A DNA stretch of 64,000 nt. Origin: Chitinophaga qingshengii. GTDB taxonomy: Bacteria > Bacteroidota > Bacteroidia > Chitinophagales > Chitinophagaceae. Every line of letters starts with the position of its first letter. Position 1 is the stretch's first letter. The DNA lies in NCBI RefSeq assembly GCF_014529935.1, contig NZ_JACVFC010000006.1, positions 248,001 through 312,000 on the forward strand, given 5' to 3'. The notes under the pieces are model-generated. The model worked only from the letters and a program-made list of their open reading frames with translations. It searched no databases and was not told where the DNA came from. The translations under genes and the position numbers were made by a program. This document shows positions 24,958 through 34,443 of this stretch, one piece after another.

Positions 24958-26448
24958 ATGAAAAAGATCCTGGTAGCCAATCGTGGAGAAATAGCCTTAC
25001 GTATTATGCGTTCTGCCCGTGAGATGGGAATAAAGACAGTAGCCGTTTATTCAGAAGCTGACCGCACCATGCCTTTTGTGCAGTATGCCGACGAAGCCGT
25101 GTGCATCGGGCCTGCACCATCCAGCCAATCGTATCTGCTGGGAGAAAAAATCATTGCGGTAGCCAAAGAAAGGGGCGCTGACGGCATTCATCCGGGCTAC
25201 GGGTTTTTAAGTGAGAATGCACGATTCGCCCAACAGGTGACTGATGCCGGTATCACTTTTATCGGGCCTGCTGCCGCCTCTATTGAAGTTATGGGCAGCA
25301 AACTGGCCGCCAAACAGGCCGCGCAAAAATTCGGCGTACCCATGGTACCCGGTACCGAAACACCGCTTCGCAGTGTGGAAGAAGCCCGGGAAGTGGTGAA
25401 AAAAACCGGTTTCCCTATTCTGATCAAAGCTTCCGCCGGTGGTGGTGGTAAAGGTATGCGGGTTGTCAATGTTCCCGAAGAACTGGAAGAACAGATCCGC
25501 CTGGCTAAAAGTGAGGCCCTTAGCGCCTTCGGCGATGATGCCGTTTTCATTGAAAAATATGTGGGCGCTCCCCGCCATATCGAAATACAGATCCTGGGCG
25601 ACCAGCATGGCAACTGCGTATACCTGTTTGAACGGGAATGCTCTATCCAGCGCCGTCACCAGAAACTGATCGAAGAAGCGCCATCTTCCATACTAACGCC
25701 CGCTATCCGGGCCGCTATGGGCAAATGTGCCGTAGATGTGGCCAAAGCCTGTAATTATTATGGCGCCGGTACCGTGGAATTCCTGGTAGATGAGCAGCTG
25801 AACTTCTATTTCCTGGAGATGAACACCCGTTTACAGGTAGAACATCCAGTAACGGAGCTGATCACGGGACTGGACCTGGTAAAGGAACAGATACGGATCG
25901 CCCGGGGTGAAAAACTATCGTTTGCCCAGGAAGATCTTACCATCAACGGACATGCGATAGAACTGCGTATATGCGCCGAAGACCCGGCCAATAACTTCCT
26001 GCCGGATACCGGCTGCCTGGAAACGTATATCCGTCCGCAGGGCTACGGCGTACGTGTAGATGACGGCTACGAACAGGGGATGAACATCCCGATTTTCTAT
26101 GATCCGATGATCGCCAAACTCATTACCTGGGGCAGCACCCGCGAAGAAGCCCGCTACCGGCTGATCCGCGCCATCGAAGAATACCAGGTGAAAGGTATCC
26201 GTACTACCCTGCCCTTCGGACACTGGGCCCTGCAACAACCTGCGTTTATAGAAGGCCGTTTTGATACCAACTTTATCAATAAATATTATACGCCGCAAGC
26301 CTTGCTGGCAGAGCGTCCGGACATAGATAAGCTGGCAGCCATACTGGCTGCACAAGTGTGGCAGCAACAAAGCGTAGCTTTACAACCAGTGACCGGTAAT
26401 GAAAAACAGCCTCCATCTGCCTGGAAAAAAAGAAATATGTTAAGATAA
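24958..26448 (+). CDS. accC: biotin carboxylase (acetyl-/propionyl-CoA carboxylase subunit)
   Basis: ATP-dependent carboxylation of biotin on a carrier protein. Begins KKILVANRGEIALRIMRSA; the ATP-grasp glycine loop KASAGGGGKGMRVV, the catalytic region EMNTRLQVEHPVTE and the substrate motif GYGFLSEN are all intact. The protein is 496 residues against roughly 450 for E. coli AccC; the extra length is a C-terminal tail after FINKYY that looks non-conserved. No accB or carboxyltransferase lies nearby, so whether it serves acetyl-CoA or another acyl-CoA carboxylase is open. Confidence 0.93.
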   Translation: MKKILVANRGEIALRIMRSAREMGIKTVAVYSEADRTMPFVQYADEAVCIGPAPSSQSYLLGEKIIAVAKERGADGIHPGYGFLSENARFAQQVTDAGITFIGPAAASIEVMGSKLAAKQAAQKFGVPMVPGTETPLRSVEEAREVVKKTGFPILIKASAGGGGKGMRVVNVPEELEEQIRLAKSEALSAFGDDAVFIEKYVGAPRHIEIQILGDQHGNCVYLFERECSIQRRHQKLIEEAPSSILTPAIRAAMGKCAVDVAKACNYYGAGTVEFLVDEQLNFYFLEMNTRLQVEHPVTELITGLDLVKEQIRIARGEKLSFAQEDLTINGHAIELRICAEDPANNFLPDTGCLETYIRPQGYGVRVDDGYEQGMNIPIFYDPMIAKLITWGSTREEARYRLIRAIEEYQVKGIRTTLPFGHWALQQPAFIEGRFDTNFINKYYTPQALLAERPDIDKLAAILAAQVWQQQSVALQPVTGNEKQPPSAWKKRNMLR

Positions 26449-26502
26449 GTTTAAATAGGTTCCGAAAAATCTGAAAACGACTAACTTCGCGAAGTTTTTA
26501 AC

Positions 26503-26988
26503 ATGTTACGCAGGATCATTCTACAAATCATCGACTTCTTCTACCAGCCGTTTGCCCGGGTAATGCCCCGGCAAACATTCCGCTATCTGGCCTGTGGTGG
26601 CGGGAATACGGCTATGGATATCTTTTTGTATTTTATATGCTACAATTTTGTGCTCAACAAAGAGATGATCCACCTGCCGTTCCTGGATATCAGTGCGCAC
26701 ATCGCGGCCCTGTTTATGTCGATGGCCGTTACTTTCCCTACAGGTTTTCTACTCAGTAAATACGTGGTATTTTCGGAATCCAACCTCCGGGGCCGTGTAC
26801 AGTTGTTCCGGTATTTTGTGCTGGTAGGCATTTGTATTCTGCTCAACTACTTCCTGATGAAGTTGTTTGTAGACAGGCTGCACTTCTATCCTACCGTGGG
26901 TAAAATCTGTACTACCGCGCTGGTGGTCATCTTCAGTTATCTCACCCAGAAAAAATTCACTTTTAAAGTAAAACAAACGGTATCATAA
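26503..26988 (+). CDS. GtrA-family membrane protein
   Basis: A 161-residue protein with four predicted membrane helices. The FRYLACGGGNTAMDIFLYF start and the basic C-terminus YLTQKKFTFK (the usual W/YxxxRxFVF-type end) are characteristic of GtrA/DPMS-associated proteins, which are thought to help move polyprenyl-linked sugars across the inner membrane. 54 bp after accC, possibly co-transcribed, though TAACTTCG-like sequence in the gap might be a separate weak promoter. Confidence 0.9.
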   Translation: MLRRIILQIIDFFYQPFARVMPRQTFRYLACGGGNTAMDIFLYFICYNFVLNKEMIHLPFLDISAHIAALFMSMAVTFPTGFLLSKYVVFSESNLRGRVQLFRYFVLVGICILLNYFLMKLFVDRLHFYPTVGKICTTALVVIFSYLTQKKFTFKVKQTVS

Positions 26989-27010
26989 TAACCGGTGATC
27001 ATATTCCATA

Positions 27011-27047
27011 AACAACGAGGCCAACCTTTCCGGTTGGCCTCGTTGTT
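27011..27047. terminator. strong bidirectional terminator between gtrA and tdk
   Basis: A perfect 16-bp stem, AACAACGAGGCCAACC / GGTTGGCCTCGTTGTT, with loop TTTCC and T-rich flanks, between convergent genes. Confidence 0.9.
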
Positions 27048-27050
27048 TTA

Positions 27051-27620
27051 TTATTCTACCTCGTAATAACAATGGCGGCAGCGGGGTTCGTATAAATCTT
27101 TTTCCCCCAGCAGCAACGTTTCTTTTTCCGGTGATTTACGGAAGGAATAGTTGGCAATATTGCCACAGCATACGCAGATGGCGTGGAGTTTAGTGATATA
27201 ATCGGCTTTGGCCAGCATAAAAGGCATCTGCCCGAAGGGCTTAGCGGTATAATCCATATCAAGCCCCGCTACAATCACCCGGATACCCCGCAGGGCCAGC
27301 TGATCGCAGACAGAAGGCAGTTCCGCGTCAAAAAACTGGGCCTCATCTATGCCTATTACGTCTACACCTTGCGCCAGTAACAGGATTTGCTGTGAATTTT
27401 CAATGGGGGTGGAAACAATCTTATTTTCATCGTGGGATACAATGCTGCCTTCATCATAACGTGTATCTATCACCGGTTTATAGATCTCCACCTTTAAGTT
27501 GGCAATACGGGCACGTTTCAGGCGGCGGATCAGCTCTTCGGTTTTTCCCGAGAACATAGAGCCGCAAATTACCTCGATCCAGCCCCTCCGTCCTCCTGCA
27601 AGAGAAGGTTCAATAAACAT
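27051..27620 (-). CDS. tdk: thymidine kinase
   Basis: Type II thymidine kinase, 189 residues. Walker A is GSMFSGKTEELIRR, the catalytic/Mg motif is GIDEAQFFD, the lasso region follows, and structural zinc is supplied by CVCCGN and a C-terminal CRHC. Salvages thymidine to dTMP. The start MFIEPSLAGGRRGWIEVICG is slightly long but has no better internal Met. Confidence 0.96.
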   Translation of the reverse strand: MFIEPSLAGGRRGWIEVICGSMFSGKTEELIRRLKRARIANLKVEIYKPVIDTRYDEGSIVSHDENKIVSTPIENSQQILLLAQGVDVIGIDEAQFFDAELPSVCDQLALRGIRVIVAGLDMDYTAKPFGQMPFMLAKADYITKLHAICVCCGNIANYSFRKSPEKETLLLGEKDLYEPRCRHCYYEVE

Positions 27621-27709
27621 ATTGTATTATTTTGATTATTAATTAATTAAAATACGCTAATTTTATACAAATAAAATATTTCCTATCACCAAGCGTTAAC
27701 AATTAAGGC

Positions 27710-28606
27710 ATGGAAAAAATAAATGCATTAATTGAGAAGTTACAGGAATTGAAAAATTCCGGTGCAGACCTGCAGGCGATATCTTACTATGTACAGTTAT
27801 TGCAGGCGGAAGTGTTGTATGTGCGAAACAAACAACAGCAACAACAAGAGAAGCAGGACAGACAGCATATCGCCGTGATCATGCCCATGCGCGCGCCTAT
27901 GATATCACCTCCTTCAACAACCGCAGCGCAAACTACAACATTACCGGCAGATAAACCGGAAGTACAGGCCGCAGGTTATCCACAATCCGCTGTAGCAGCA
28001 GATCCTATTCCGGCCAAACCGGAACCGGTTATCACCGCACAGCCCATTCCCACACTGGCAGCTGCTTCCCCGCCGCCGCCCACACATGAACCATTACAGG
28101 AGCCTGTCTTCAGCAACCCTGTTCCCATAGAGAAAGAGAAAGAGAAACCGAAGGAAAAAACACCGGCACCGGCTACCCTGTTTGATCAACCGGACCTTCC
28201 GGCAGCAGTATCAGCACCGGCTCCCGCTCCGGCGAAACACCCTGCCACACCAGATACCAATGGTATCCGCAAGGACCTGAACGAGCTGGTAGGCAATCAT
28301 AGCGGCCTTTCCCTCAACGACCGGCTACGGCAGCAACAAACGGAAGTAGCCCAGAAACTGGGAGATATGCCCGTCAAAGACCTGCGCGCCGCCATCGGTA
28401 TCAACGACAAATACCAGTTCATCCAGGAACTGTTCCGCGGGGACACAGATCTCTATGAGCGCTCCGTAAAAACCATCAATGAATGCAATACCCTGCAGGA
28501 AGCAGATTATTGGATACAGCGGGAAATTAAGATTATTCAGGGATGGCAGGATGATCATCACCTGGTACAACATTTCTATTCTTTGCTCAGAAAACGTTTT
28601 TCCTGA
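27710..28606 (+). CDS. proline/alanine-rich hypothetical protein with conserved helical C-terminus
   Basis: Not a characterised family. Three parts: an N-terminal coiled-coil-like helix (residues 1-50, ending in a glutamine run QQQQQEKQ), a long low-complexity Pro/Ala/Thr/Glu region (about 55-185, with KEKEKPKEK), and a compact C-terminal domain (about 190-298) with SLNDRLRQQQ, DLRAAIGINDKYQFIQELF and a repeat-rich helical end. I recall a similar C-terminal block (IGINDKF.FI.ELF) in uncharacterised Bacteroidota proteins. No signal peptide, so probably cytoplasmic. Its last 31 bp overlap the 3' end of waaA on the other strand. Confidence 0.85.
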   Translation: MEKINALIEKLQELKNSGADLQAISYYVQLLQAEVLYVRNKQQQQQEKQDRQHIAVIMPMRAPMISPPSTTAAQTTTLPADKPEVQAAGYPQSAVAADPIPAKPEPVITAQPIPTLAAASPPPPTHEPLQEPVFSNPVPIEKEKEKPKEKTPAPATLFDQPDLPAAVSAPAPAPAKHPATPDTNGIRKDLNELVGNHSGLSLNDRLRQQQTEVAQKLGDMPVKDLRAAIGINDKYQFIQELFRGDTDLYERSVKTINECNTLQEADYWIQREIKIIQGWQDDHHLVQHFYSLLRKRFS

Positions 28607-29835
28607 ATATATTCCAGGATTTTACCGGTAGCCCCTTTGTTGGCCTGGACATAGTTTCCGGCTATAGCAGCCGTTTCTGCGTAAAAAGCAGGCTCCTGCA
28701 ATAGCCGTTTCATATAGTCTTCCAGGTTAGACAATCCCGATACCACCAGCGCGCCTTTCTGCGATACCAGTTCTACCGCTTCAAAGTATTTACTGTATTC
28801 CGGTCCGATGATCACCGGTTTGCTGTATACCGCCGGTTCCAGCACATTATGAATACCATCTTTCCCGAAACCGCCGCCTACATAAGCAATATGGGCATAA
28901 CGGTACAGGGTAGTGAGCATACCCACATTATCAATGATCAGTACGTCAGAAGCCGTAGCGCCGGTTTTCAGGGCCGACCAGGTAACCGCTTCCGGGAACA
29001 GTCCCTGTATTTGCCGGATATGTGATTCCTGGATTTCGTGGGGCGCCAGAACCAGTTTCAGTCCCTCCCGCCGGGTTTGTTTCCACCAGGAAGCAAGCAG
29101 CTGTTCATCTTCCGGCCAGGTGCTGCCAGCCACCAGTAACCGGCTGTTGCCCGCAAACTGTGCTGCTAATGGCAACGAAGCCTGTTCCGTCAGCAGCGCC
29201 GCTACCCGGTCAAACCGCGTATCACCGCTTACGCTGGCCGTTTGTATACCGATGCCCTGCAACAGGCGCAGGGAGCTTTCATTTTGTACAAAGACGTGGG
29301 TCAGCTGTTGCAACAGGCGGCGGAACATGCCGCCATAGCCTTTAAAAAAAGACTGGCTTTCCCGGAAAATGCCGGATACCAGCAACACCGGTATTTTTCG
29401 TGTATACAGTTCCGTGAGGAAATGATACCAGAACTCGTATTTAATGAAGATAGCCAGGTGGGGCCGGGCAATATCCATAAAATCGCGCGCATTACGGCGG
29501 GTATCCAATGGCAGGTAACATACGTAATCGGCGCCCGGATAGTCCTTTCTTACCTCGTAGCCCGAGGGGGAAAAAAATGTTAACAAAATTTTATATGCAG
29601 GGTATTGCCGGCGAAGCGCCTCCAGTACGGGGCGGCCTTGTTCAAACTCACCCAGCGAAGCAGCATGCACCCAGATCAGCCGGTGTTGGCCTATACCCGC
29701 CTGTTTCATCCTGGAACGCCAGTGTTGACGGCCTTTTAGCCATAAAGATGCCTTCTTTTTGCCGCCCATGGCTGCCAGGCCTACACCCGCCCGGTATAAG
29801 CGGATACCTGTATTGTAAATTGCCCTTGCTAACAT
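28576..29835 (-). CDS. waaA: 3-deoxy-D-manno-octulosonic acid transferase
   Basis: Transfers Kdo from CMP-Kdo to lipid A precursor at the inner membrane. 419 residues; the N-terminal part has ASLGEFEQGRPVLEALR with the catalytic Glu, and the C-terminal GT-B half has VAGSTWPEDEQLL, VGGGFGKDGIHNVLEPA and the IGPEYSKYFEA loop. An N-terminal hydrophobic anchor is weak, as usual in this group. A candidate minus-strand -7 box TATCTTTG lies at 29872-29879. Confidence 0.94.
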   Translation of the reverse strand: MLARAIYNTGIRLYRAGVGLAAMGGKKKASLWLKGRQHWRSRMKQAGIGQHRLIWVHAASLGEFEQGRPVLEALRRQYPAYKILLTFFSPSGYEVRKDYPGADYVCYLPLDTRRNARDFMDIARPHLAIFIKYEFWYHFLTELYTRKIPVLLVSGIFRESQSFFKGYGGMFRRLLQQLTHVFVQNESSLRLLQGIGIQTASVSGDTRFDRVAALLTEQASLPLAAQFAGNSRLLVAGSTWPEDEQLLASWWKQTRREGLKLVLAPHEIQESHIRQIQGLFPEAVTWSALKTGATASDVLIIDNVGMLTTLYRYAHIAYVGGGFGKDGIHNVLEPAVYSKPVIIGPEYSKYFEAVELVSQKGALVVSGLSNLEDYMKRLLQEPAFYAETAAIAGNYVQANKGATGKILEYIQEKRFLSKE

Positions 29836-29871
29836 CCGTCTGCGTACTTTTACTGAAATTTAATCGTCCTG

Positions 29872-29879
29872 CAAAGATA
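29872..29879 (-). promoter_or_regulatory. candidate -7 box for waaA
   Basis: TATCTTTG on the minus strand fits TAnnTTTG, 36 bp before the waaA ATG; no properly spaced -33 element. Confidence 0.4.
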
Positions 29880-29903
29880 ATCCTCACCCATTCCCAAAAT
29901 TTG

Positions 29904-29911
29904 TAAATTTG
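29904..29911 (+). promoter_or_regulatory. candidate -7 box for the sugar-nucleotide operon
   Basis: TAAATTTG on the plus strand fits TAnnTTTG, 34 bp before the aminotransferase ATG, back to back with the waaA box. No -33 TTTG at the usual spacing. Confidence 0.45.
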
Positions 29912-29945
29912 CACACTTTAAACAAAATAAAAATATACATATTAT

Positions 29946-31085
29946 ATGGTGCCTATTCAGATGGTTGACTTGAAACGCCAGTACACGAAGATTAAACCGC
30001 AAGTGGATGCTGCCATCCAGGAAGTATTGGAAAGTGCCGCTTTTATTAATGGCGGAGCCGTACAGAAATTTGCGGAAGAACTGCAACAGTACCTGGACAT
30101 CAAGCACGTAATACCCTGCGCCAACGGCACCGATGCCTTACAAATCGCTATGATGGCACTGGATTTGCAGCCGGGGGACGAAGTGATTACACCATCTTTT
30201 ACATTTATCGCGACAGCCGAAGTGATAGCGCTGCTACAGCTAAAGCCGGTGTTTGTGGACGTAGACCCGCAGACTTACTGCCTGGACGTAGCCGCCGTGG
30301 AAAAAGCTATTACGCCTAAAACCAAAGCTATCGTGCCTGTGCATCTCTATGGTCATGTAGCTGACATGGAGCCGCTGATGGCTGTTGCCGCCAAACATAA
30401 TCTCTATGTTATTGAAGATAATGCCCAGGCCATCGGTGGTAACTACACCTTTGCTGATGGCAGCGTGAAAAAAGCAGGTGCTATTGGTCATATCGGCTGT
30501 ACTTCCTTCTTCCCTTCCAAAAACCTGGGATGTTATGGCGATGGTGGCGCTTTGTTCACCAACGACGACGCACTGGCAGCCAAAATCAGGATGGTAGCCA
30601 ACCACGGCCAGTCAGCCCGTTATTATCATGATGTAGTGGGTGTTAATTCCCGCCTGGATTCTGTTCAGGCAGCGGTTTTACGCATTAAACTGCCGTTGCT
30701 CGACGAATATATCAACGCCCGCAGAGCCGTTGCAGACGCCTACGACGCCGCTTTTGCCGACATGCCGCAGATTACCACGCCACATCGTGCAGCCAACAGC
30801 TATCATGTGTTTCATCAATATACTATCCAGTTACATGGAGCAGACAGGAACAAGCTGCAACAATACCTGGCCGATCATCAGGTGCCAGCCATGATTTATT
30901 ATCCTGTACCGGCTCATCGTCAGAAAATGTTCGAGCATTTTGGCGGAGCTACCTTTGACTTACCCGTAACCGACGACCTCACCACCAAGGTTATTTCCTT
31001 GCCGATACACACTGAAATGGACAAAGATCAGTTAGATCACATTATTCACTCTGTCAAATCATTTCTAAATTATCTCCCAGCATGA
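29946..31085 (+). CDS. DegT/DnrJ/EryC1/StrS-family sugar aminotransferase
   Basis: PLP-dependent transamination of a keto-sugar nucleotide. 379 residues; the cofactor Lys is in SFFPSKNLGCYGDGGAL, with the AxGTDALQIA phosphate-binding loop (CANGTDALQIA) and PVHLYGHVADME before the IEDNAQAIG aspartate. It leads the sugar-nucleotide operon and overlaps ugd by 4 bp (ATGA). Its keto-sugar could come from a dehydratase or dehydrogenase step; the product sugar is not readable. Confidence 0.94.
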   Translation: MVPIQMVDLKRQYTKIKPQVDAAIQEVLESAAFINGGAVQKFAEELQQYLDIKHVIPCANGTDALQIAMMALDLQPGDEVITPSFTFIATAEVIALLQLKPVFVDVDPQTYCLDVAAVEKAITPKTKAIVPVHLYGHVADMEPLMAVAAKHNLYVIEDNAQAIGGNYTFADGSVKKAGAIGHIGCTSFFPSKNLGCYGDGGALFTNDDALAAKIRMVANHGQSARYYHDVVGVNSRLDSVQAAVLRIKLPLLDEYINARRAVADAYDAAFADMPQITTPHRAANSYHVFHQYTIQLHGADRNKLQQYLADHQVPAMIYYPVPAHRQKMFEHFGGATFDLPVTDDLTTKVISLPIHTEMDKDQLDHIIHSVKSFLNYLPA

Positions 31086-32392
31086 AGATTACAGTAGTAG
31101 GCACCGGTTACGTAGGACTGGTAACCGGCACCTGTTTCGCAGAAACAGGCAATGAAGTTACCTGCGTAGACATCGACGCCAACAAAGTAGCGAAACTATC
31201 TTCCGGCCAGATCACTATTTACGAACCCGGACTGGAAAAACTGTTTGAACGTAACCTCAAGGAACAACGCTTATTTTTCACCACCAGCCTGGAAGATGGT
31301 ATCCGTGATGCCGAAGTTATTTTCCTGGCATTGCCCACCCCTCCCGGCGCAGACGGCTCCGCAGACCTTTCTTTTGTACTGAAAGTAGCAGAACAACTGG
31401 GGCATCTGATGACCGACTATAAGGTGATCGTTGACAAAAGCACCGTTCCGGTGGGTACCGCCGAAAAGGTGACCGCGGCCATCGCCCGGAACTGTAAAAC
31501 AGCTTTCGACGTGGTTTCTAACCCCGAATTCCTGCGTGAAGGCGTGGCAGTAGACGATTTCATGAAACCGGACCGTGTAGTCATCGGTACCAATTCCGAC
31601 AGAGCCCGCAAAGTAATGGGTGAGTTGTATGCCCCGTTTGTAAGGCAAGGCAACCCTGTCATCTACATGGACGAAAAATCTGCCGAACTGACCAAATACG
31701 CGGCCAATTCCTTCCTGGCCACCAAGATCTCTTTTATGAACGAGATCGCTGTGTTGTGCGAGAAACTGGGCGCGGATGTGGACATGGTACGCAGAGGCAT
31801 TGGCAGCGACGACCGTATCGGTAAACGTTTCCTGTTTCCCGGTATTGGCTACGGTGGCAGCTGTTTCCCGAAAGACGTACAGGCCCTGGTAAAGTCCTCC
31901 GAAGACGTACAATACGACTTCCGTATACTCAATGCCGTGATGGATGTCAACGAAAAACAGAAACTGTTTTTATTGCCTAAAATCGCTGCATACTTTAATA
32001 ACGACCTGAAGGGCAAACATTTCGCCTTATGGGGCCTGGCTTTCAAACCCAATACAGACGACATCCGCGAAGCTCCGGCATTATACATCATTGATGCCCT
32101 GCTGGCTGCCGGCGCTACGGTATCTGTATTCGATCCTGAAGCCATGGCCAATGTAAAACAGATAGTAGGCGATAAAATCACCTATGCCGAACATCAGTAT
32201 ACCTGCCTGGAAAAGGCCGATGCATTGATTATCGCCACTGAGTGGAGCGTATTCAGGACCCCGGATTTCCATAAAATTTCTACCGCCCTGAAAAATAAAG
32301 CTATCTTCGATGGCCGCAATCTGTTTGAAGTAGCACGGATGAAGGAAATGGGATATCATTATGAGAGTGTGGGTCGTCCTTCAATTGCTTAA
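31082..32392 (+). CDS. ugd: UDP-glucose 6-dehydrogenase
   Basis: Oxidises UDP-glucose to UDP-glucuronate with NAD. 436 residues; N-terminal Rossmann GTGYVGLVTGTCFAE, catalytic Cys in GYGGSCFPKDVQAL, and the C-terminal domain with WGLAFKPNTDDIREAP. It overlaps the aminotransferase by 4 bp and is followed after 23 bp by UDP-glucuronate decarboxylase, which uses its product. Confidence 0.96.
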   Translation: MKITVVGTGYVGLVTGTCFAETGNEVTCVDIDANKVAKLSSGQITIYEPGLEKLFERNLKEQRLFFTTSLEDGIRDAEVIFLALPTPPGADGSADLSFVLKVAEQLGHLMTDYKVIVDKSTVPVGTAEKVTAAIARNCKTAFDVVSNPEFLREGVAVDDFMKPDRVVIGTNSDRARKVMGELYAPFVRQGNPVIYMDEKSAELTKYAANSFLATKISFMNEIAVLCEKLGADVDMVRRGIGSDDRIGKRFLFPGIGYGGSCFPKDVQALVKSSEDVQYDFRILNAVMDVNEKQKLFLLPKIAAYFNNDLKGKHFALWGLAFKPNTDDIREAPALYIIDALLAAGATVSVFDPEAMANVKQIVGDKITYAEHQYTCLEKADALIIATEWSVFRTPDFHKISTALKNKAIFDGRNLFEVARMKEMGYHYESVGRPSIA

Positions 32393-32415
32393 AGATCACA
32401 ACATACCTTGAATAC

Positions 32416-33360
32416 ATGGAAAAAAAGAGAATCCTGATAGCCGGCGCAGCCGGCTTTCTTGGCTCGCATCTGTGCGACCGCTTTATTAAAGAAGGTTTTC
32501 ATGTGATTGCCATGGACAACCTTCTTACTGGTGACCTCAAAAATATTGAACATCTGTTCCCCTTACAAGATTTTGAGTATTATCACCACGATGTTACCAA
32601 GTTTGTTCATGTACCCGGCAAACTGGATTACATTCTTAATTTCGCATCGCCGGCCAGCCCGATAGATTACCTGAAAATGCCGATCCAGACCCTGAAAGTA
32701 GGATCACTCGGAACGCATAACCTGCTGGGACTGGCTAAGGAAAAGAAAGCCCGCATACTGGTAGCTTCCACCTCCGAAGTATATGGCGATCCTAACGTGC
32801 ATCCACAAACGGAAGAATACTGGGGTAATGTAAACCCGGTAGGCCCCAGGGGAGTGTACGACGAAGCCAAAAGATTCCTGGAGTCCATTACCATGGCTTA
32901 TCATAATTTTCATGGTGTGGAAACCAGGATCGTACGTATCTTTAACACTTACGGTCCCCGTATGCGTCTCAATGATGGCCGCGCCTTACCGGCATTTTTA
33001 AGCCAGGCGATGAATGGACAGGACCTCACCGTATTCGGCGATGGCAAACAAACCCGTTCTTTCTGTTATGTAGACGATCTCGTAGAAGGCATTTACCGCC
33101 TGTTACTGAGCGACTATCACCTGCCGGTGAATATTGGCAATCCGGAAGAGATCACCCTTAATCAGTTTGCAGAAGAAGTCATTGCACTGACCGGAACCAA
33201 ACAGAAAATTGTTTACCATCCGTTACCGAAGGACGATCCGAAACAACGGCAGCCGGATATTACCAAGGCCCGTACCCTGCTGGGATGGGAACCCAAAGTG
33301 GGCAGACAGGAAGGCTTAAGGATCACCTACGAATATTTTAAACAGGCATTATTAAAATAA
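32416..33360 (+). CDS. uxs: UDP-glucuronate decarboxylase (UDP-xylose synthase)
   Basis: Converts UDP-glucuronate to UDP-xylose. Extended SDR of 314 residues: AGAAGFLGSHLCDRFI NAD loop, YHHDVTKFV, LNFASPASPIDYLKMPIQT, and the YDEAKRF catalytic Tyr-Lys pair with the typical GPRGVYDEAKR. The Ala-Ser-Pro and MRLNDGRALPAFLSQA motifs point to UXS rather than an epimerase. Product of ugd is its substrate, 23 bp upstream. Confidence 0.93.
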   Translation: MEKKRILIAGAAGFLGSHLCDRFIKEGFHVIAMDNLLTGDLKNIEHLFPLQDFEYYHHDVTKFVHVPGKLDYILNFASPASPIDYLKMPIQTLKVGSLGTHNLLGLAKEKKARILVASTSEVYGDPNVHPQTEEYWGNVNPVGPRGVYDEAKRFLESITMAYHNFHGVETRIVRIFNTYGPRMRLNDGRALPAFLSQAMNGQDLTVFGDGKQTRSFCYVDDLVEGIYRLLLSDYHLPVNIGNPEEITLNQFAEEVIALTGTKQKIVYHPLPKDDPKQRQPDITKARTLLGWEPKVGRQEGLRITYEYFKQALLK

Positions 33361-33378
33361 AAAACTATTCATCATTCC

Positions 33379-34434
33379 ATGAAACGGAATATACTTATTA
33401 CAGGCGGAGCAGGTTTTATCGGTTCACATGTAGTCAGACTATTTGTTACCAAATATCCAGATTACCAGATCGTGAACCTTGATGCGCTGACCTACGCCGG
33501 TAACCTCGAGAATCTGTTGGATGTAAAAGATCTTCCGAATTATATTTTTGAAAAAGGAGATATTACTGATGAAACTTTCATTGATCAGCTTTTTGGGAAG
33601 TACCAGTTTGATGGAGTGATACATTTGGCTGCTGAAAGTCATGTGGACCGCTCAATTATGGACCCGCTGGCTTTCATCAGAACCAATGTGATGGGAACAG
33701 CTGTATTGCTCAATACTGCCCGTAAACACTGGAAAGACAACATGGACAATAAATTATTTTACCATGTATCTACCGATGAAGTGTATGGTTCTCTCGGCGC
33801 AGAAGGTTTCTTTCATGAAACCACCGCCTATGATCCACGGTCGCCATATTCAGCCTCCAAAGCCAGCTCAGATCATTTTGTGATGGCTTATCATCATACG
33901 TATCACCTTCCGGCTATCATCTCCAACTGTTCCAACAACTACGGGTCCCATCATTTTCCGGAGAAACTAATTCCGCTGGCTATCCACAACATCAAAAATA
34001 ATAAGCCGGTACCTGTATATGGTAAGGGAGAAAACGTTCGTGACTGGTTATATGTAAACGATCATGCCCGGGCTATTGATACCATCTTCCACAAAGGCAG
34101 AATTGGAGAAACCTACAATATTGGCGGCTTCAACGAATGGAAAAACATCGATTTGATACAGCTGTTATGCCGTATCATGGATAAAAAACTGGGCCGCCCT
34201 GAGGGCACTTCCGCTCAGCTGATTACCTTCGTAAAAGACCGTGCGGGCCACGATCTCCGTTATGCCATCGATGCCTCCAAACTGAACAAGGAACTGGGGT
34301 GGGAACCCTCCCTCCAGTTTGAGGAAGGCCTGGAAAAAACCGTAGATTGGTACCTCTCCAACGAAGAGTGGTTACAACATGTTACCAGTGGCAACTATCA
34401 AAACTATTACCAGGAGCAGTATCAAAAGCGATAA
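33379..34434 (+). CDS. rfbB: dTDP-glucose 4,6-dehydratase
   Basis: First committed step from dTDP-glucose towards L-rhamnose and many deoxysugars. 351 residues; TGGAGFIGSHVV, HLAAESHVDRSIMDP, the YSASKASSDHFV catalytic Tyr-Lys, and STDEVYG are all RmlB motifs. It follows uxs by 18 bp and precedes rfbC by 9 bp. Confidence 0.96.
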   Translation: MKRNILITGGAGFIGSHVVRLFVTKYPDYQIVNLDALTYAGNLENLLDVKDLPNYIFEKGDITDETFIDQLFGKYQFDGVIHLAAESHVDRSIMDPLAFIRTNVMGTAVLLNTARKHWKDNMDNKLFYHVSTDEVYGSLGAEGFFHETTAYDPRSPYSASKASSDHFVMAYHHTYHLPAIISNCSNNYGSHHFPEKLIPLAIHNIKNNKPVPVYGKGENVRDWLYVNDHARAIDTIFHKGRIGETYNIGGFNEWKNIDLIQLLCRIMDKKLGRPEGTSAQLITFVKDRAGHDLRYAIDASKLNKELGWEPSLQFEEGLEKTVDWYLSNEEWLQHVTSGNYQNYYQEQYQKR

Positions 34435-34443
34435 TTACCAGCT

